Below the pieces are notes generated by a model. It was not told the DNA's origin and ran no database searches. It was given only the letters and a program-made list of their open reading frames with translations. Source: Candidatus Aenigmatarchaeota archaeon (GTDB lineage: Archaea; Aenigmatarchaeota; Aenigmatarchaeia; QMZP01; QMZT01). From it: a stretch of 64,000 bases of DNA. Shown in pieces: positions 55,740-63,602 of the stretch. The stretch is taken from the NCBI GenBank assembly GCA_016932735.1, contig JAFGCI010000002.1, positions 124,001-188,000 on the forward strand, given 5' to 3'. Position 1 is the first letter of the stretch. The number at the start of each line of letters is the position of its first letter. A program made the position numbers and the translations under genes.

Positions 55740-55783
55740 AAGTACCTGATTATAATAGAATATCTGTAATTTAAGAAGTATGC

Positions 55784-57097
55784 TCAGAAGTCCATATCGG
55801 TCGGATAGCTGCTCTTTATTTTCCTCTTCCTCTTCTTTGGCTTCTTCTGTTTCTCTATGAATGTCTTGAGGACGTATGTTGCGGGATTCCTGTACTTCTC
55901 GCACTCATCAGGCTCGCATGCACCGACATCCATGTACCAACCATCTTTCCCGCAGTTAGGCGGCAGGACATCCGGCTTTCTTCTGTGATTCCTTATATGC
56001 ATGACTATGGTATTTCTCGGAAGAGGCGGCGTATTCATTGAATTCCATAAATGGAGCCTGTTTTCGATGACGTCCCAATCCCATTTAACCGACCTGAGAA
56101 AAGATGTGAGAATGAACATTGCCCTTTTTCTGCCGTCGCTCATTCCTTTCAGGATGTTATGGATGCATGCAGGGAAATAATCCTCCTGTATCGCTCCTTC
56201 TATTTCATAGTCAATGACATTTCCGCTCCTGATCTCTTCGTCCTTTCTCTTTTCTTTCAATTCAAGAGCTCTGGAAAACAATGATTCGGCCTCGTTTTTC
56301 CTATGCCTGTCCATAAAGCCCATATCAGTCCTCACGTTTTCCGGCTTCGCCCATTCCTTATCGAACTTATCTATATCATCTATACAGAAAGGCACCGATA
56401 CGAGCATTGATTTCATATTGAGGGAATAAGGCATCCTGAAAAGGTGCCTCGGCGAAATCAGAATAGGGTCTATATCGACTATCTTCCAGGGATTTATCGT
56501 GCCGTCCTTATTCTTAATATCCTCAATTTTTATTCCGGCCGTCTTTGCCATCTCTTCCCAGGACCATCTTTTTTCCAGATTTGATATCAGTCTTTCCCTT
56601 GTGAACTCTCTAAGGTAATCGGCAACAGCCCTCGGAAGCTGCGGGAACCTGCTTTTTACGGGCTCGAAATTTATTTCCTTTGGGAATGATTCCCACGGGA
56701 TTCCCATATGGAATCCGGTTCCGCCCGTGAATTTTATCGATATGTTTTCAATATCATGTTCATTCAGAGCCCACTTCAATGCTTTCGCCGCCTCTTTTCC
56801 GTGTTCAGTATCCTTGCAGTCGAGGTCAAGGATTATGTCCCAGCCTTCCCTGATATCATCATAATTATCCTGCCTGATGGACATTGGATTAGTCCATCTC
56901 TCTATGGAGCAATGGAATTCTATCGCGCCCTTCTTCACCATTTCGAGTATGTCCGAGGGGTTCTTTACCATGTCAGGCCTTGATGAAAATCCGCCTCCAT
57001 CAAAAACTCCGGCAATTTCTCTTTTTCTGGCGGCTTTAACCATTGCTTCCCTTACATCGTCCCTGTAGTAATACCTGAAAACGGGATTAATTGCCAT
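55784..57097 (-). CDS. Single-chain DNA primase: PriS catalytic domain fused to a PriL-like C-terminal domain
   Basis: The 437 residues begin with a PriS core: SSRPDMVKNPSDI, FHCSIERW, the catalytic pair D91/D93 in IILDLDCKD, and SIKFTGGTGFHMGIPW around H130. From about 310 the sequence looks like the PriL C-terminal domain: ACIHNILKG, RAMFILTSFLRS, NCGKDG, GACEPDEC and KYRNPATYV. Four cysteines there could hold a [4Fe-4S] cluster. Classical archaeal primases are two proteins, while fused chains are known from Nanoarchaeum-type genomes. A Lys-rich tail ends the protein. GINS, L44e, S27e and aIF2-alpha follow. Confidence 0.84.
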   Translation of the reverse strand: MAINPVFRYYYRDDVREAMVKAARKREIAGVFDGGGFSSRPDMVKNPSDILEMVKKGAIEFHCSIERWTNPMSIRQDNYDDIREGWDIILDLDCKDTEHGKEAAKALKWALNEHDIENISIKFTGGTGFHMGIPWESFPKEINFEPVKSRFPQLPRAVADYLREFTRERLISNLEKRWSWEEMAKTAGIKIEDIKNKDGTINPWKIVDIDPILISPRHLFRMPYSLNMKSMLVSVPFCIDDIDKFDKEWAKPENVRTDMGFMDRHRKNEAESLFSRALELKEKRKDEEIRSGNVIDYEIEGAIQEDYFPACIHNILKGMSDGRKRAMFILTSFLRSVKWDWDVIENRLHLWNSMNTPPLPRNTIVMHIRNHRRKPDVLPPNCGKDGWYMDVGACEPDECEKYRNPATYVLKTFIEKQKKPKKRKRKIKSSYPTDMDF

Positions 57098-57145
57098 GGT
57101 TAAGAATGGAAAAGTTGAAATTTATACTAAACTGGTCACTTTGAG

Positions 57146-57958
57146 TCATCTGAAACCTATAGCCTTGTATGTAACTACGGACCTATAATTCCTGAGAACG
57201 TCCCCGGAGGAGGATTCGTGTAAGATTTCGATTGTATTCAGTCCCATTTCTTTTGCCGCGGACATAAGGACAGCGATTGGGGCGTATCCACAGACAGAAG
57301 CGTCCATGGTCTCAAGAACCGCGAAGAAATTCTTTATATCAAGTGAAAGTATGTTCTCGACGGCTTTGCTGTCCTTCTCTTTGGCCTCTTCGAGAGCAAT
57401 GTAATGGGAGAAGTCGGAGCTTGCAACAATATTTATGTCCTTCTTCTTCGCTATTTCTGCAATCCTTTTTCCCAGTTCAATGCATTTCTCCAGCAAATTT
57501 GCTGAATAGTCTATATTGAGAATTGATATCGGCACAATGCTGAAACCCTTGAACTTCTTCTGAAGAAAGGGGAGCTGGACCTCTATTGAATGCTCATTGA
57601 GATGAGCCATGCTATCGTTATCTACGACACCCGTTTTTTCAAGGTGGAATGCGATATCATCATCAATCTTAATTTCGCCAAGAGGTGTCCTCCAGACGCC
57701 CTTGCACATCACCGAGAACTGCGCCCCGATACCCGTGTGATTTGGTCCCAGTATAATGAAAGTCTTTGCCCCCTTAAGGGAGTTTATTGCGGCAGCCGCC
57801 GTCTTTCCGGAATAGACATAACCGGCATGGGGGGACACAACCCCGATGTTTTTACCCGGCTTCGTCTCTTTAATAAAATTGTCAATCGTGGAAGAAAGTT
57901 TGCTTTTATCATCTTCATAAAATGCGCCAGCAACAGCCGGATATCTTATCTCTTCCAT
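57146..57958 (-). CDS. MEMO family protein
   Basis: The 270 residues match MEMO1-type proteins related to LigB-class dioxygenases: RYPAVAGAFYEDDKSKL, VSPHAGYVYSGKTAAAAI, FIILGPNHTGIGA, HLNEHSIEVQLPFLQ, ASSDFSHYI, and DASVCGYAPIAVLMSAAKEM. The metal ligands His, His and Cys/Asp of human MEMO1 seem kept (the HAGY His, the SDFSHY Asp/His, and the Cys in SVCGY). In archaea, MEMO often accompanies AmmeMemoRadiSam proteins; neither partner is here. The function is uncertain, possibly iron handling or redox. Confidence 0.9.
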   Translation of the reverse strand: MEEIRYPAVAGAFYEDDKSKLSSTIDNFIKETKPGKNIGVVSPHAGYVYSGKTAAAAINSLKGAKTFIILGPNHTGIGAQFSVMCKGVWRTPLGEIKIDDDIAFHLEKTGVVDNDSMAHLNEHSIEVQLPFLQKKFKGFSIVPISILNIDYSANLLEKCIELGKRIAEIAKKKDINIVASSDFSHYIALEEAKEKDSKAVENILSLDIKNFFAVLETMDASVCGYAPIAVLMSAAKEMGLNTIEILHESSSGDVLRNYRSVVTYKAIGFR

Positions 57959-58026
57959 GTGCTTAATTTATATTACAGTGATTTAAATTTAGAGTAAATT
58001 AATTCATTTTTACGGGGTGATTTTTA

Positions 58027-58689
58027 ATGAGGGTGCCAACAGGAATTCCAGGTCTTGATGAGCTTATTGAAGGCGGTTTTGAGGAAGGCAACATTACTCT
58101 CGTTACAGGCGGAACCGGAACCGGAAAATCCACTTTATGCATGCAGTTCATATATAACGGGATAACACAGTACAATGAAAAGGGAGTATATATCACGACT
58201 GAGGAGAACGTCCTGAACATCAAAAGGCAGTCTGCAAAGTTCAACTGGAATATCGAAGAGCTTGAAAAGGACGGATCGCTGAGGCTGATAGAAATGGAGC
58301 CCTTTGACATTGATACTATCTCGGACCGTCTCTCTGAAGTCGTTGAAAAGATGGATGCGAAAAGGATAGTAATCGATTCTGTAAGCATGTTTGAGATGTA
58401 CATACATGACCCTTTCAAGATAAGGAAGACGTTGTTCAAGATCCTTCAGAGAATCCGTGAAATGAACCGCGTCTGCATTGTAACCGCCGAGATACCCGAG
58501 GACAGCAAAGGACTTTCCAGAGAGGGCGTAATAGAATTCATGGTAGACGGCGTAATACTCCTAAAATACCTGGGCATCGCGAAATACAAAAGGTCTCTTG
58601 CTATACGAAAGATGAGAATGACAGACCATTCATCGGACATACATCCCTTCGAGATAACACAACAGGGAATAGAGGTTTATTCGGTTTAG
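58027..58689 (+). CDS. Single-domain KaiC-like ATPase
   Basis: The 220 residues form one KaiC domain: RVPTGIPGLDELIEGGFEEG, Walker A GGTGTGKSTL, YITTEENVLNIKRQSAKF, Walker B RIVIDSVSMFEMYI, GLSREGVIEFMVDGVILL, and DIHPFEITQQGIEVY. GGGGTGATT before the ATG is a good ribosome binding site. It differs from the KaiC-like protein at 40080 in sequence, so the genome has at least two. It is divergent from the MEMO gene. Proteins of this class act as switches, for example in archaellum or type IV pilus-like control. Confidence 0.88.
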   Translation: MRVPTGIPGLDELIEGGFEEGNITLVTGGTGTGKSTLCMQFIYNGITQYNEKGVYITTEENVLNIKRQSAKFNWNIEELEKDGSLRLIEMEPFDIDTISDRLSEVVEKMDAKRIVIDSVSMFEMYIHDPFKIRKTLFKILQRIREMNRVCIVTAEIPEDSKGLSREGVIEFMVDGVILLKYLGIAKYKRSLAIRKMRMTDHSSDIHPFEITQQGIEVYSV

Positions 58690-58791
58690 AATATCCTGTC
58701 GCATTTCTTCAGTTACGGTATTATTTTACATAATCAGAAAATGTTTAAACATATTACGAAAGCTTATTAATCTTTCGGAGAATTTTTCAAA

Positions 58792-59829
58792 ATGGTTTAT
58801 CATGTCAGGATAACTTTAAAAGGAGAATATGAAGATATCTTATCTTTGGATCTGACAAAATATTCATTGCTTAAAAAAATTGTTAATAAATATCACGATG
58901 GAAAGAAATTTACTGTTGGGGGTCATGTAATCAATCCACATAAAATAGAACAAATAAAAATAAATGAAACTGAAGAGACATCTTCACAAATTATCCCGCA
59001 AATTAAAGCTAGAAGAATGAAAAATAAAGTTATCGTTCCAATCAGCGATGAATGGTATGTGACTAAAGAGGGCATCGATGTCACGGATAAATTTATAAAA
59101 AATCCGCCAGGGAGAAAAAATATTGATGAAAATCTTGAAACTAAGATTCTGGAATATATAAACAGTACTGTGGAAAAAGATAATATTGATATTAGAAATC
59201 TAAGTTTTAATCATCTCAGAGAGCACTTTAAAGTAGACAAAAAAAGATTAGAAAATGTTTTGGGTCGGTTAGAAAGAGGAGATTTAATCTCCGAGAAGGA
59301 AAGTGGAATTAAAATATATATACCTTCAGAGGCCCAGTTAAAGCCTGAAGTTAGAAAATTAAAATTAAGAAGCCCATATTATTGGGTTTTATATTATTTT
59401 TTAGGACTGGGCATAATTTTCATACTTTCCAAATTAATTCCTTCGATTGAAACTCTCATTCTCAATTATCCAAGATTGACAAATTCGATTGATAATATAA
59501 TAAGTATAGGTTTCATTTGGGGATTTTTCTGCCCTATTATGATAGGTCTTATCATAAATAAGGCGTATCAATATTTGTCTTCAATCATCATTGACAAAAC
59601 TACATTTAATAAAATAAAATTTAACCGAGCTGCACTTCTAACAATAATCTTCTCCATGGGAGTGTCTTTGATAATATATATACTCCTAACGCAATATCTC
59701 GGCGAGCAAGTAAACAGCACAGGTATATCTGGTTTCGTTTTTGGAGGAGCAGTGGTAGGTGGTTTATTATGGCAATTCGTCTTCAGGGGGAAGGACTCCG
59801 CAGATTTAAATAAAAAAAGAGGTGTTTAA
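58792..59829 (+). CDS. Winged-helix-like membrane protein of unknown function
   Basis: The 345 residues have an N-terminal region of short beta strands (1-110), then a likely winged helix (about 118-180: LETKILEYINST, FNHLREHFKVDKKRLENVLGRLERGDLIS). Four hydrophobic helices lie between about 200 and 335, and a basic tail closes the protein. The gene is AT-rich and probably forms a pair with the tiny membrane protein two bases downstream. It could be a membrane-tethered regulator. I do not recognise the N-terminal domain. Confidence 0.62.
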   Translation: MVYHVRITLKGEYEDILSLDLTKYSLLKKIVNKYHDGKKFTVGGHVINPHKIEQIKINETEETSSQIIPQIKARRMKNKVIVPISDEWYVTKEGIDVTDKFIKNPPGRKNIDENLETKILEYINSTVEKDNIDIRNLSFNHLREHFKVDKKRLENVLGRLERGDLISEKESGIKIYIPSEAQLKPEVRKLKLRSPYYWVLYYFLGLGIIFILSKLIPSIETLILNYPRLTNSIDNIISIGFIWGFFCPIMIGLIINKAYQYLSSIIIDKTTFNKIKFNRAALLTIIFSMGVSLIIYILLTQYLGEQVNSTGISGFVFGGAVVGGLLWQFVFRGKDSADLNKKRGV

Positions 59830-59831
59830 TC

Positions 59832-60020
59832 ATGAGTATGAATATAGAAGAAATATTTGCAACCGTTGTTGGTACAATTCTAACAGTTTATGTAGCTTTT
59901 GTAATTATATCTCAATTGTCTCAGAATACACCGGCTTTTGCCTATTATGGATGGGTACTGTTCTCGGCGTTGATTGTGGGCGTTGTAGCATTTTTCAAAT
60001 ATGGGCTTTTTAATAAATGA
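59832..60020 (+). CDS. Small two-helix membrane protein
   Basis: The 62 residues form two membrane segments (IFATVVGTILTVYVAFVIIS and YYGWVLFSALIVGVVAFF) with short polar ends. It starts two bases after the preceding gene's stop and is AT-rich, so the two genes form a unit. The size and topology resemble small subunits or single-operon accessory proteins, but no family is recognised. It converges on argS. Confidence 0.62.
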   Translation: MSMNIEEIFATVVGTILTVYVAFVIISQLSQNTPAFAYYGWVLFSALIVGVVAFFKYGLFNK

Positions 60021-60034
60021 GTCGATAATAGCTT

Positions 60035-61714
60035 CTACATCTCTTCCGGCCCTTCAATCCCGAGAATCCACATGCCGTTGCCGAGGACCTGCTTTACTGC
60101 TTCAATGAGTCCGATGCGCGCTTTCTTAACGTCCTCATCGGCTTTTATTACGGGCACGAACTGGTAGAACTCGTTGAACTTCGATGCAAGCTCATAGACA
60201 TAATTAGTTATGATAAGAGGCTTCAGTTCGCGTCCTGCATCTTCGACAATCTGCCCGAACTTTGAGAGATGCCGAAGAAGCGATATTTCCTTTTCGTCCT
60301 TCAGAAGCGATGCGTCTATCGTTCCCCCCGCTTCCGCTTTTCTTAATAATGAACAAATCCTTGCGTGCGTGTACTGGATATACGGGCCTGTCCTTCCCTG
60401 CATGTCAAGGGCTTCGTCCCAGTCGAACTTGATGGGCTTGACATTATCGATATTTAGCATTGTGAATTTCATCGCCCCGAATGCCACTATTCTTGCGATT
60501 TCATCCTTGTTCTCCAAATCAGGATTCCTTTTCTCTATCTCTTCTTTCGCGCGCTTTATCATCTCGTTTTTCAGGTCTTCATAGACTATGACGTTCCCGA
60601 GGCGGGACGCCATCTTGCCTTCTTTAAGGGTCACCAAACCGTATGAAATATGGATATTATCATCCGGCTTCGAGAACCCGGCAAGCTCGTAAACTTTGAA
60701 AAGCTGCTTGAAATATAATTCATGCTCAGATGCGACAACATAAAGGAATTTATCGACTTTATGATCCTTCTTTTTTATATGAAGAAGGCCCGCATCCTTG
60801 GCTGCATAAAGAGGCGTCCCGTCATTACGCATGAAAACCAGAACGCCAAGGTTGTATTTTTCGAGGTTTGCAATGTAAGCTCCGTCGCTTTCTTCCAGGA
60901 TTCCTTTTTCAATAAGCTCTTTGACGACCTTCTTTCCTTCGGCGACAGTCTCGCTTTCCGGATACCATTTCTCAACGCTGACGCCTAGCTCATCCTTTAT
61001 TTTCTTCAAATCGTCATAACATAGGTCACGTATATTTTTCCATAAATCCATAATAGAAGAATCCTTTCTGTCGACCAAACGGTTTATCTCGGCGACTTCC
61101 TCTTTGTATTCTTCCTTTTCTTCGGCCTTCTCGCATGCGCTTGCATAAATTTCCCCTGCCCATTTGCTGAAATCCTCCTTCGGGATTTCATCTTTATAGA
61201 ATTTTTTGAAGTACCATAACCACTTTGCTACGTGCGTTCCGACGTCCCCGCTGAAATTGACCGTTATTGTCTTAAAACCGTTGAACAAAAGAATCCTGTT
61301 AATCGCTTCGCCGAAAACTGCGTTCTTAACATGACCTATATGAAACGACTTGAACGGATTCGCCTGAAAAACTTCAAGCAGATATGTCAGGCCGCCTTCG
61401 CCCTTTCCGTAATCGTTGCCGTCGTTCTTTATGGATTCCAGAATATTTTTACCTAGCTTTTCCCAGTCTGCGAAGAAATTCAGATAAGGACCAACAGGTT
61501 TCACTTCATCAATCATGCCACTTGGCCTTATTTTATCCGCAAGCTCTTTTGCAATATTGACCGGTGATTTTTTCATTTTCTTTGACAAAGTAAAACACGG
61601 AAAGGCAAAATCGCCCATCTTTTCATTTGGTGGTGTTTCTAAAGCTATATCTTTCTCATCTACTTCTTTCTTCAGAATATTCCTTACGGCTTTTTCAAGT
61701 TCGGCTGAAACCAT
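60035..61714 (-). CDS. argS: Arginyl-tRNA synthetase
   Basis: The 559-residue class I enzyme has the HIGH-like motif in FKSFHIGHVKN, EVFQANPFKS before it, a KMSKS-equivalent in GKMASRLGN (divergent, as in many ArgRS), and the C-terminal anticodon-binding DALR domain with GRTGPYIQYTHARI and LASKFNEFYQFVPV. I choose the ATG at 61714, which starts MVSAELEKAVRNIL and has AAGGTTTTGAT upstream; the in-frame ATG at 61753 adds 13 unrelated residues. A dyad shared with pcna lies 65 bases before this start. Confidence 0.95.
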   Translation of the reverse strand: MVSAELEKAVRNILKKEVDEKDIALETPPNEKMGDFAFPCFTLSKKMKKSPVNIAKELADKIRPSGMIDEVKPVGPYLNFFADWEKLGKNILESIKNDGNDYGKGEGGLTYLLEVFQANPFKSFHIGHVKNAVFGEAINRILLFNGFKTITVNFSGDVGTHVAKWLWYFKKFYKDEIPKEDFSKWAGEIYASACEKAEEKEEYKEEVAEINRLVDRKDSSIMDLWKNIRDLCYDDLKKIKDELGVSVEKWYPESETVAEGKKVVKELIEKGILEESDGAYIANLEKYNLGVLVFMRNDGTPLYAAKDAGLLHIKKKDHKVDKFLYVVASEHELYFKQLFKVYELAGFSKPDDNIHISYGLVTLKEGKMASRLGNVIVYEDLKNEMIKRAKEEIEKRNPDLENKDEIARIVAFGAMKFTMLNIDNVKPIKFDWDEALDMQGRTGPYIQYTHARICSLLRKAEAGGTIDASLLKDEKEISLLRHLSKFGQIVEDAGRELKPLIITNYVYELASKFNEFYQFVPVIKADEDVKKARIGLIEAVKQVLGNGMWILGIEGPEEM

Positions 61715-61778
61715 ATCAAAACCTTTGTAATTAAGATATATAATCACCGACACAATTAAATTTAATGTGTCGTTGAAA

Positions 61779-61821
61779 TATAGTGAACGACCGGATTCTA
61801 AAAGATATACCCTTCACTATA
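61779..61821 (-). promoter_or_regulatory. Dyad element upstream of argS, copy 2 of a two-copy motif
   Basis: Perfect nine-base arms, TATAGTGAA (61779-61787) and TTCACTATA (61813-61821), enclose a 25-base spacer. Read towards argS on the minus strand, the core TTAGAATCCGGTCG (61801-61788) runs straight into TTCACTATAT. Copy 1 before pcna has the same arrangement with three differences in 27 positions. The TATAT at the argS-proximal end is well placed to be the TATA box. Confidence 0.55.
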
Positions 61822-61824
61822 AAT

Positions 61825-62346
61825 TCATCTTCTTTTGAGTTTATCGTTCCACTGCAGCCAGACAATCCATATCAATATTACGAGAACTACCAGAAAGGCT
61901 TTCCAGAAATAATCATGCAAAGCCATCGCGAAATCATAACTTATGAATTGCTCTGTCCAGACGATGTAGAATATCCTTGCCAGATTTCCTATCCATAAGA
62001 CTATGGAACCGGCAAACATTCCAAGAAATCTTCTTTTGACGGAGATTGCCGGGACCGCTATCATGAGAGCTATAAGAAGCCATATAGATTTCCATGGTGT
62101 GCAGTCCTCTGAAATTGCAAAAGTGAATTCATGTGTTTTACTAATAGTAATGAAGAAACCTTCCCTTGCCGGGCTGAAGCCGGCAATATTAAAAATCAGA
62201 AATGACTGTCCTGTTACAGCTTCCTGCAGCGGGTATAATGATATGCCAAAATGCAGAACCATGTATATAGGGAAGACGAGAATAATCATTTTGATTAGGA
62301 ATATGAGAACAGAAAGCATTTCTTTCTGTTTTTTGGTCAGCTTCAT
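61825..62346 (-). CDS. Archaeosortase/exosortase family transpeptidase
   Basis: The 173 residues form about five membrane helices and carry the exosortase triad in order: Cys82 (ISEDCTPWKS), Arg124 (IGNLARIFYIVW) and His144 (MALHDYFWKAF). Archaeosortases cut C-terminal sorting signals of surface proteins and join the product to a lipid or another carrier. Candidate clients in this window are the giant subtilase, whose C-terminus is off the edge, and other secreted proteins. The VWA protein at 44115 does not end in an obvious sorting tripartite tail. argS is 110 bases downstream. Confidence 0.83.
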   Translation of the reverse strand: MKLTKKQKEMLSVLIFLIKMIILVFPIYMVLHFGISLYPLQEAVTGQSFLIFNIAGFSPAREGFFITISKTHEFTFAISEDCTPWKSIWLLIALMIAVPAISVKRRFLGMFAGSIVLWIGNLARIFYIVWTEQFISYDFAMALHDYFWKAFLVVLVILIWIVWLQWNDKLKRR

Positions 62347-62380
62347 ACTTATTATTTGTCTGCCCTGTTTTTAATGAAGA

Positions 62381-62659
62381 TTAATTGGATTGGGGCTGAT
62401 TATATAATTCCTTGCTCTTCATTATTGCTTTTGTTTCCTCAAGGTCAATCTCTGTTTCTTTCGTCAGTCTGGCAACATCAACACGTCCCAGACGCTGTTC
62501 TTCCAGACTCCTTATATTAAGCTCTATCTGGTCCATTTTTTTAAGGACGTTGGTCCTCAGGGGCTCTTTTAACTTAAGGGCTTTCTCCCTTTCCCTGTCC
62601 CATTTTTTCCTGAGTTTTCTTATCTTTCTTCTATGTCCGAAAAGCCCTGAAAATAACAA
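62381..62659 (-). CDS. Small charged coiled-coil protein
   Basis: The 92 residues have a short hydrophobic start (MLFSGLFG) and then an almost continuous charged helix (HRRKIRKLRKKWDREREKAL, DQIELNIRSLEEQRLGR), ending in a short helical segment. No known motif is seen. It follows the small two-helix membrane protein by four bases and belongs to the same minus-strand group with the NYN gene. It may be a soluble adaptor for that membrane protein. Confidence 0.6.
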   Translation of the reverse strand: MLFSGLFGHRRKIRKLRKKWDREREKALKLKEPLRTNVLKKMDQIELNIRSLEEQRLGRVDVARLTKETEIDLEETKAIMKSKELYNQPQSN

Positions 62660-62663
62660 CCAA

Positions 62664-62954
62664 TCACCGTCTTTTAACAGCTCCTTTAGTTATGACTTCT
62701 TTCACTTTTGGACCTTTCATGCCGGCAGATCTAAAGAGTTCATTCTCAAGGTATTCCCTGCTTTCGACATATATCTCCCTTGCTTTGTACTCAAATATAG
62801 AGAGGGCCAGAAGAACGGCAATCGTAAGTGTTATTGCCATGTTATTTGCATGAATTATCCCCATAACAAGCCCGAGCATGGAGAATCCGACCATTATTGA
62901 AACGACTAATGACAGACTATTCCATTCATTTACAAGTGTTGAATATTTCGTCAT
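62664..62954 (-). CDS. Small membrane protein
   Basis: The 96 residues have two hydrophobic segments (LSLVVSIMVGFSMLGLVMGII and NMAITLTIAVLLALSIFEY) and a basic C-terminal helix (REIYVESREYLENELFRS, GAVKRR). It lies between a coiled-coil gene and the NYN gene on the same strand with 4- and 30-base gaps. The family is not recognised. Confidence 0.6.
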   Translation of the reverse strand: MTKYSTLVNEWNSLSLVVSIMVGFSMLGLVMGIIHANNMAITLTIAVLLALSIFEYKAREIYVESREYLENELFRSAGMKGPKVKEVITKGAVKRR

Positions 62955-62984
62955 GAGAGCACTTTGTTCCTTAATGAAATCACC

Positions 62985-63551
62985 TCACTGTCCTTTATTT
63001 AAATTGGCATTATTATTAGTAATTGTGTTATTGGCAGTGTTCCTGTTATTATTGCTGTTAAATCTTCTAATGGGCCTTCCGCCGGTTGTATTGTGATTCG
63101 GAAGAAGCTCTACAAAATCGGCTGCATTCTGCAGGGCTTTTGAGAAGCCTGGTTTTGTTCCGACTGAAAAAAATATTTTACCCTGTCTCTTTATAGCCTG
63201 CACAGCCGGCAGGTAATCCGCGTCCCTTGATACTATACATACTATATCTATGTTTTCATCGTATGCCGCTTCAACAGCAGCAACGGCAACCGAAACATCA
63301 ACATCAGCATCTATCTCCCCGGCAAGCATGACTCTTGTTTCCAGTCCTTCATTGCCTACGGCCTCAATTAGTTTTTCAGGAGCGTGCTGATTCAGGAAAA
63401 CCTGACCCGTGATGACCCTTCCGTAATTCTTGACAATTCTCATAAGGTCGTCCAAATCGACTCCAAATTCTTTTCTAAGAATATTGGGCCCATCAACGAA
63501 CATTGCGATGTTCCTGTCGGTGCCTTTTCTCACTTTTTTACCAAACAACAT
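62985..63551 (-). CDS. NYN-domain (LabA/DUF88-like) ribonuclease-like protein with Asn-rich tail
   Basis: The 188 residues have the PIN-like NYN core: NIAMFVDGPNILR with the first catalytic Asp, GEIDADVDVSVAVAAVEAAY, and CIVSRDADYLPAVQAIKRQG, which together supply four acidic metal ligands. The last 35 residues are Asn-rich and disordered (NSNNNRNTANNTITNNN). NYN proteins cut or bind RNA and are common in archaea. The start is the ATG at 63551, preceded by GGTGAT; an in-frame GTG at 63560 overlaps that site. Confidence 0.85.
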   Translation of the reverse strand: MLFGKKVRKGTDRNIAMFVDGPNILRKEFGVDLDDLMRIVKNYGRVITGQVFLNQHAPEKLIEAVGNEGLETRVMLAGEIDADVDVSVAVAAVEAAYDENIDIVCIVSRDADYLPAVQAIKRQGKIFFSVGTKPGFSKALQNAADFVELLPNHNTTGGRPIRRFNSNNNRNTANNTITNNNANLNKGQ

Positions 63552-63602
63552 TGGTATCACCTATTCTATATTTTGTTAGAACTAGTATATTACTTAAACT
63601 AT

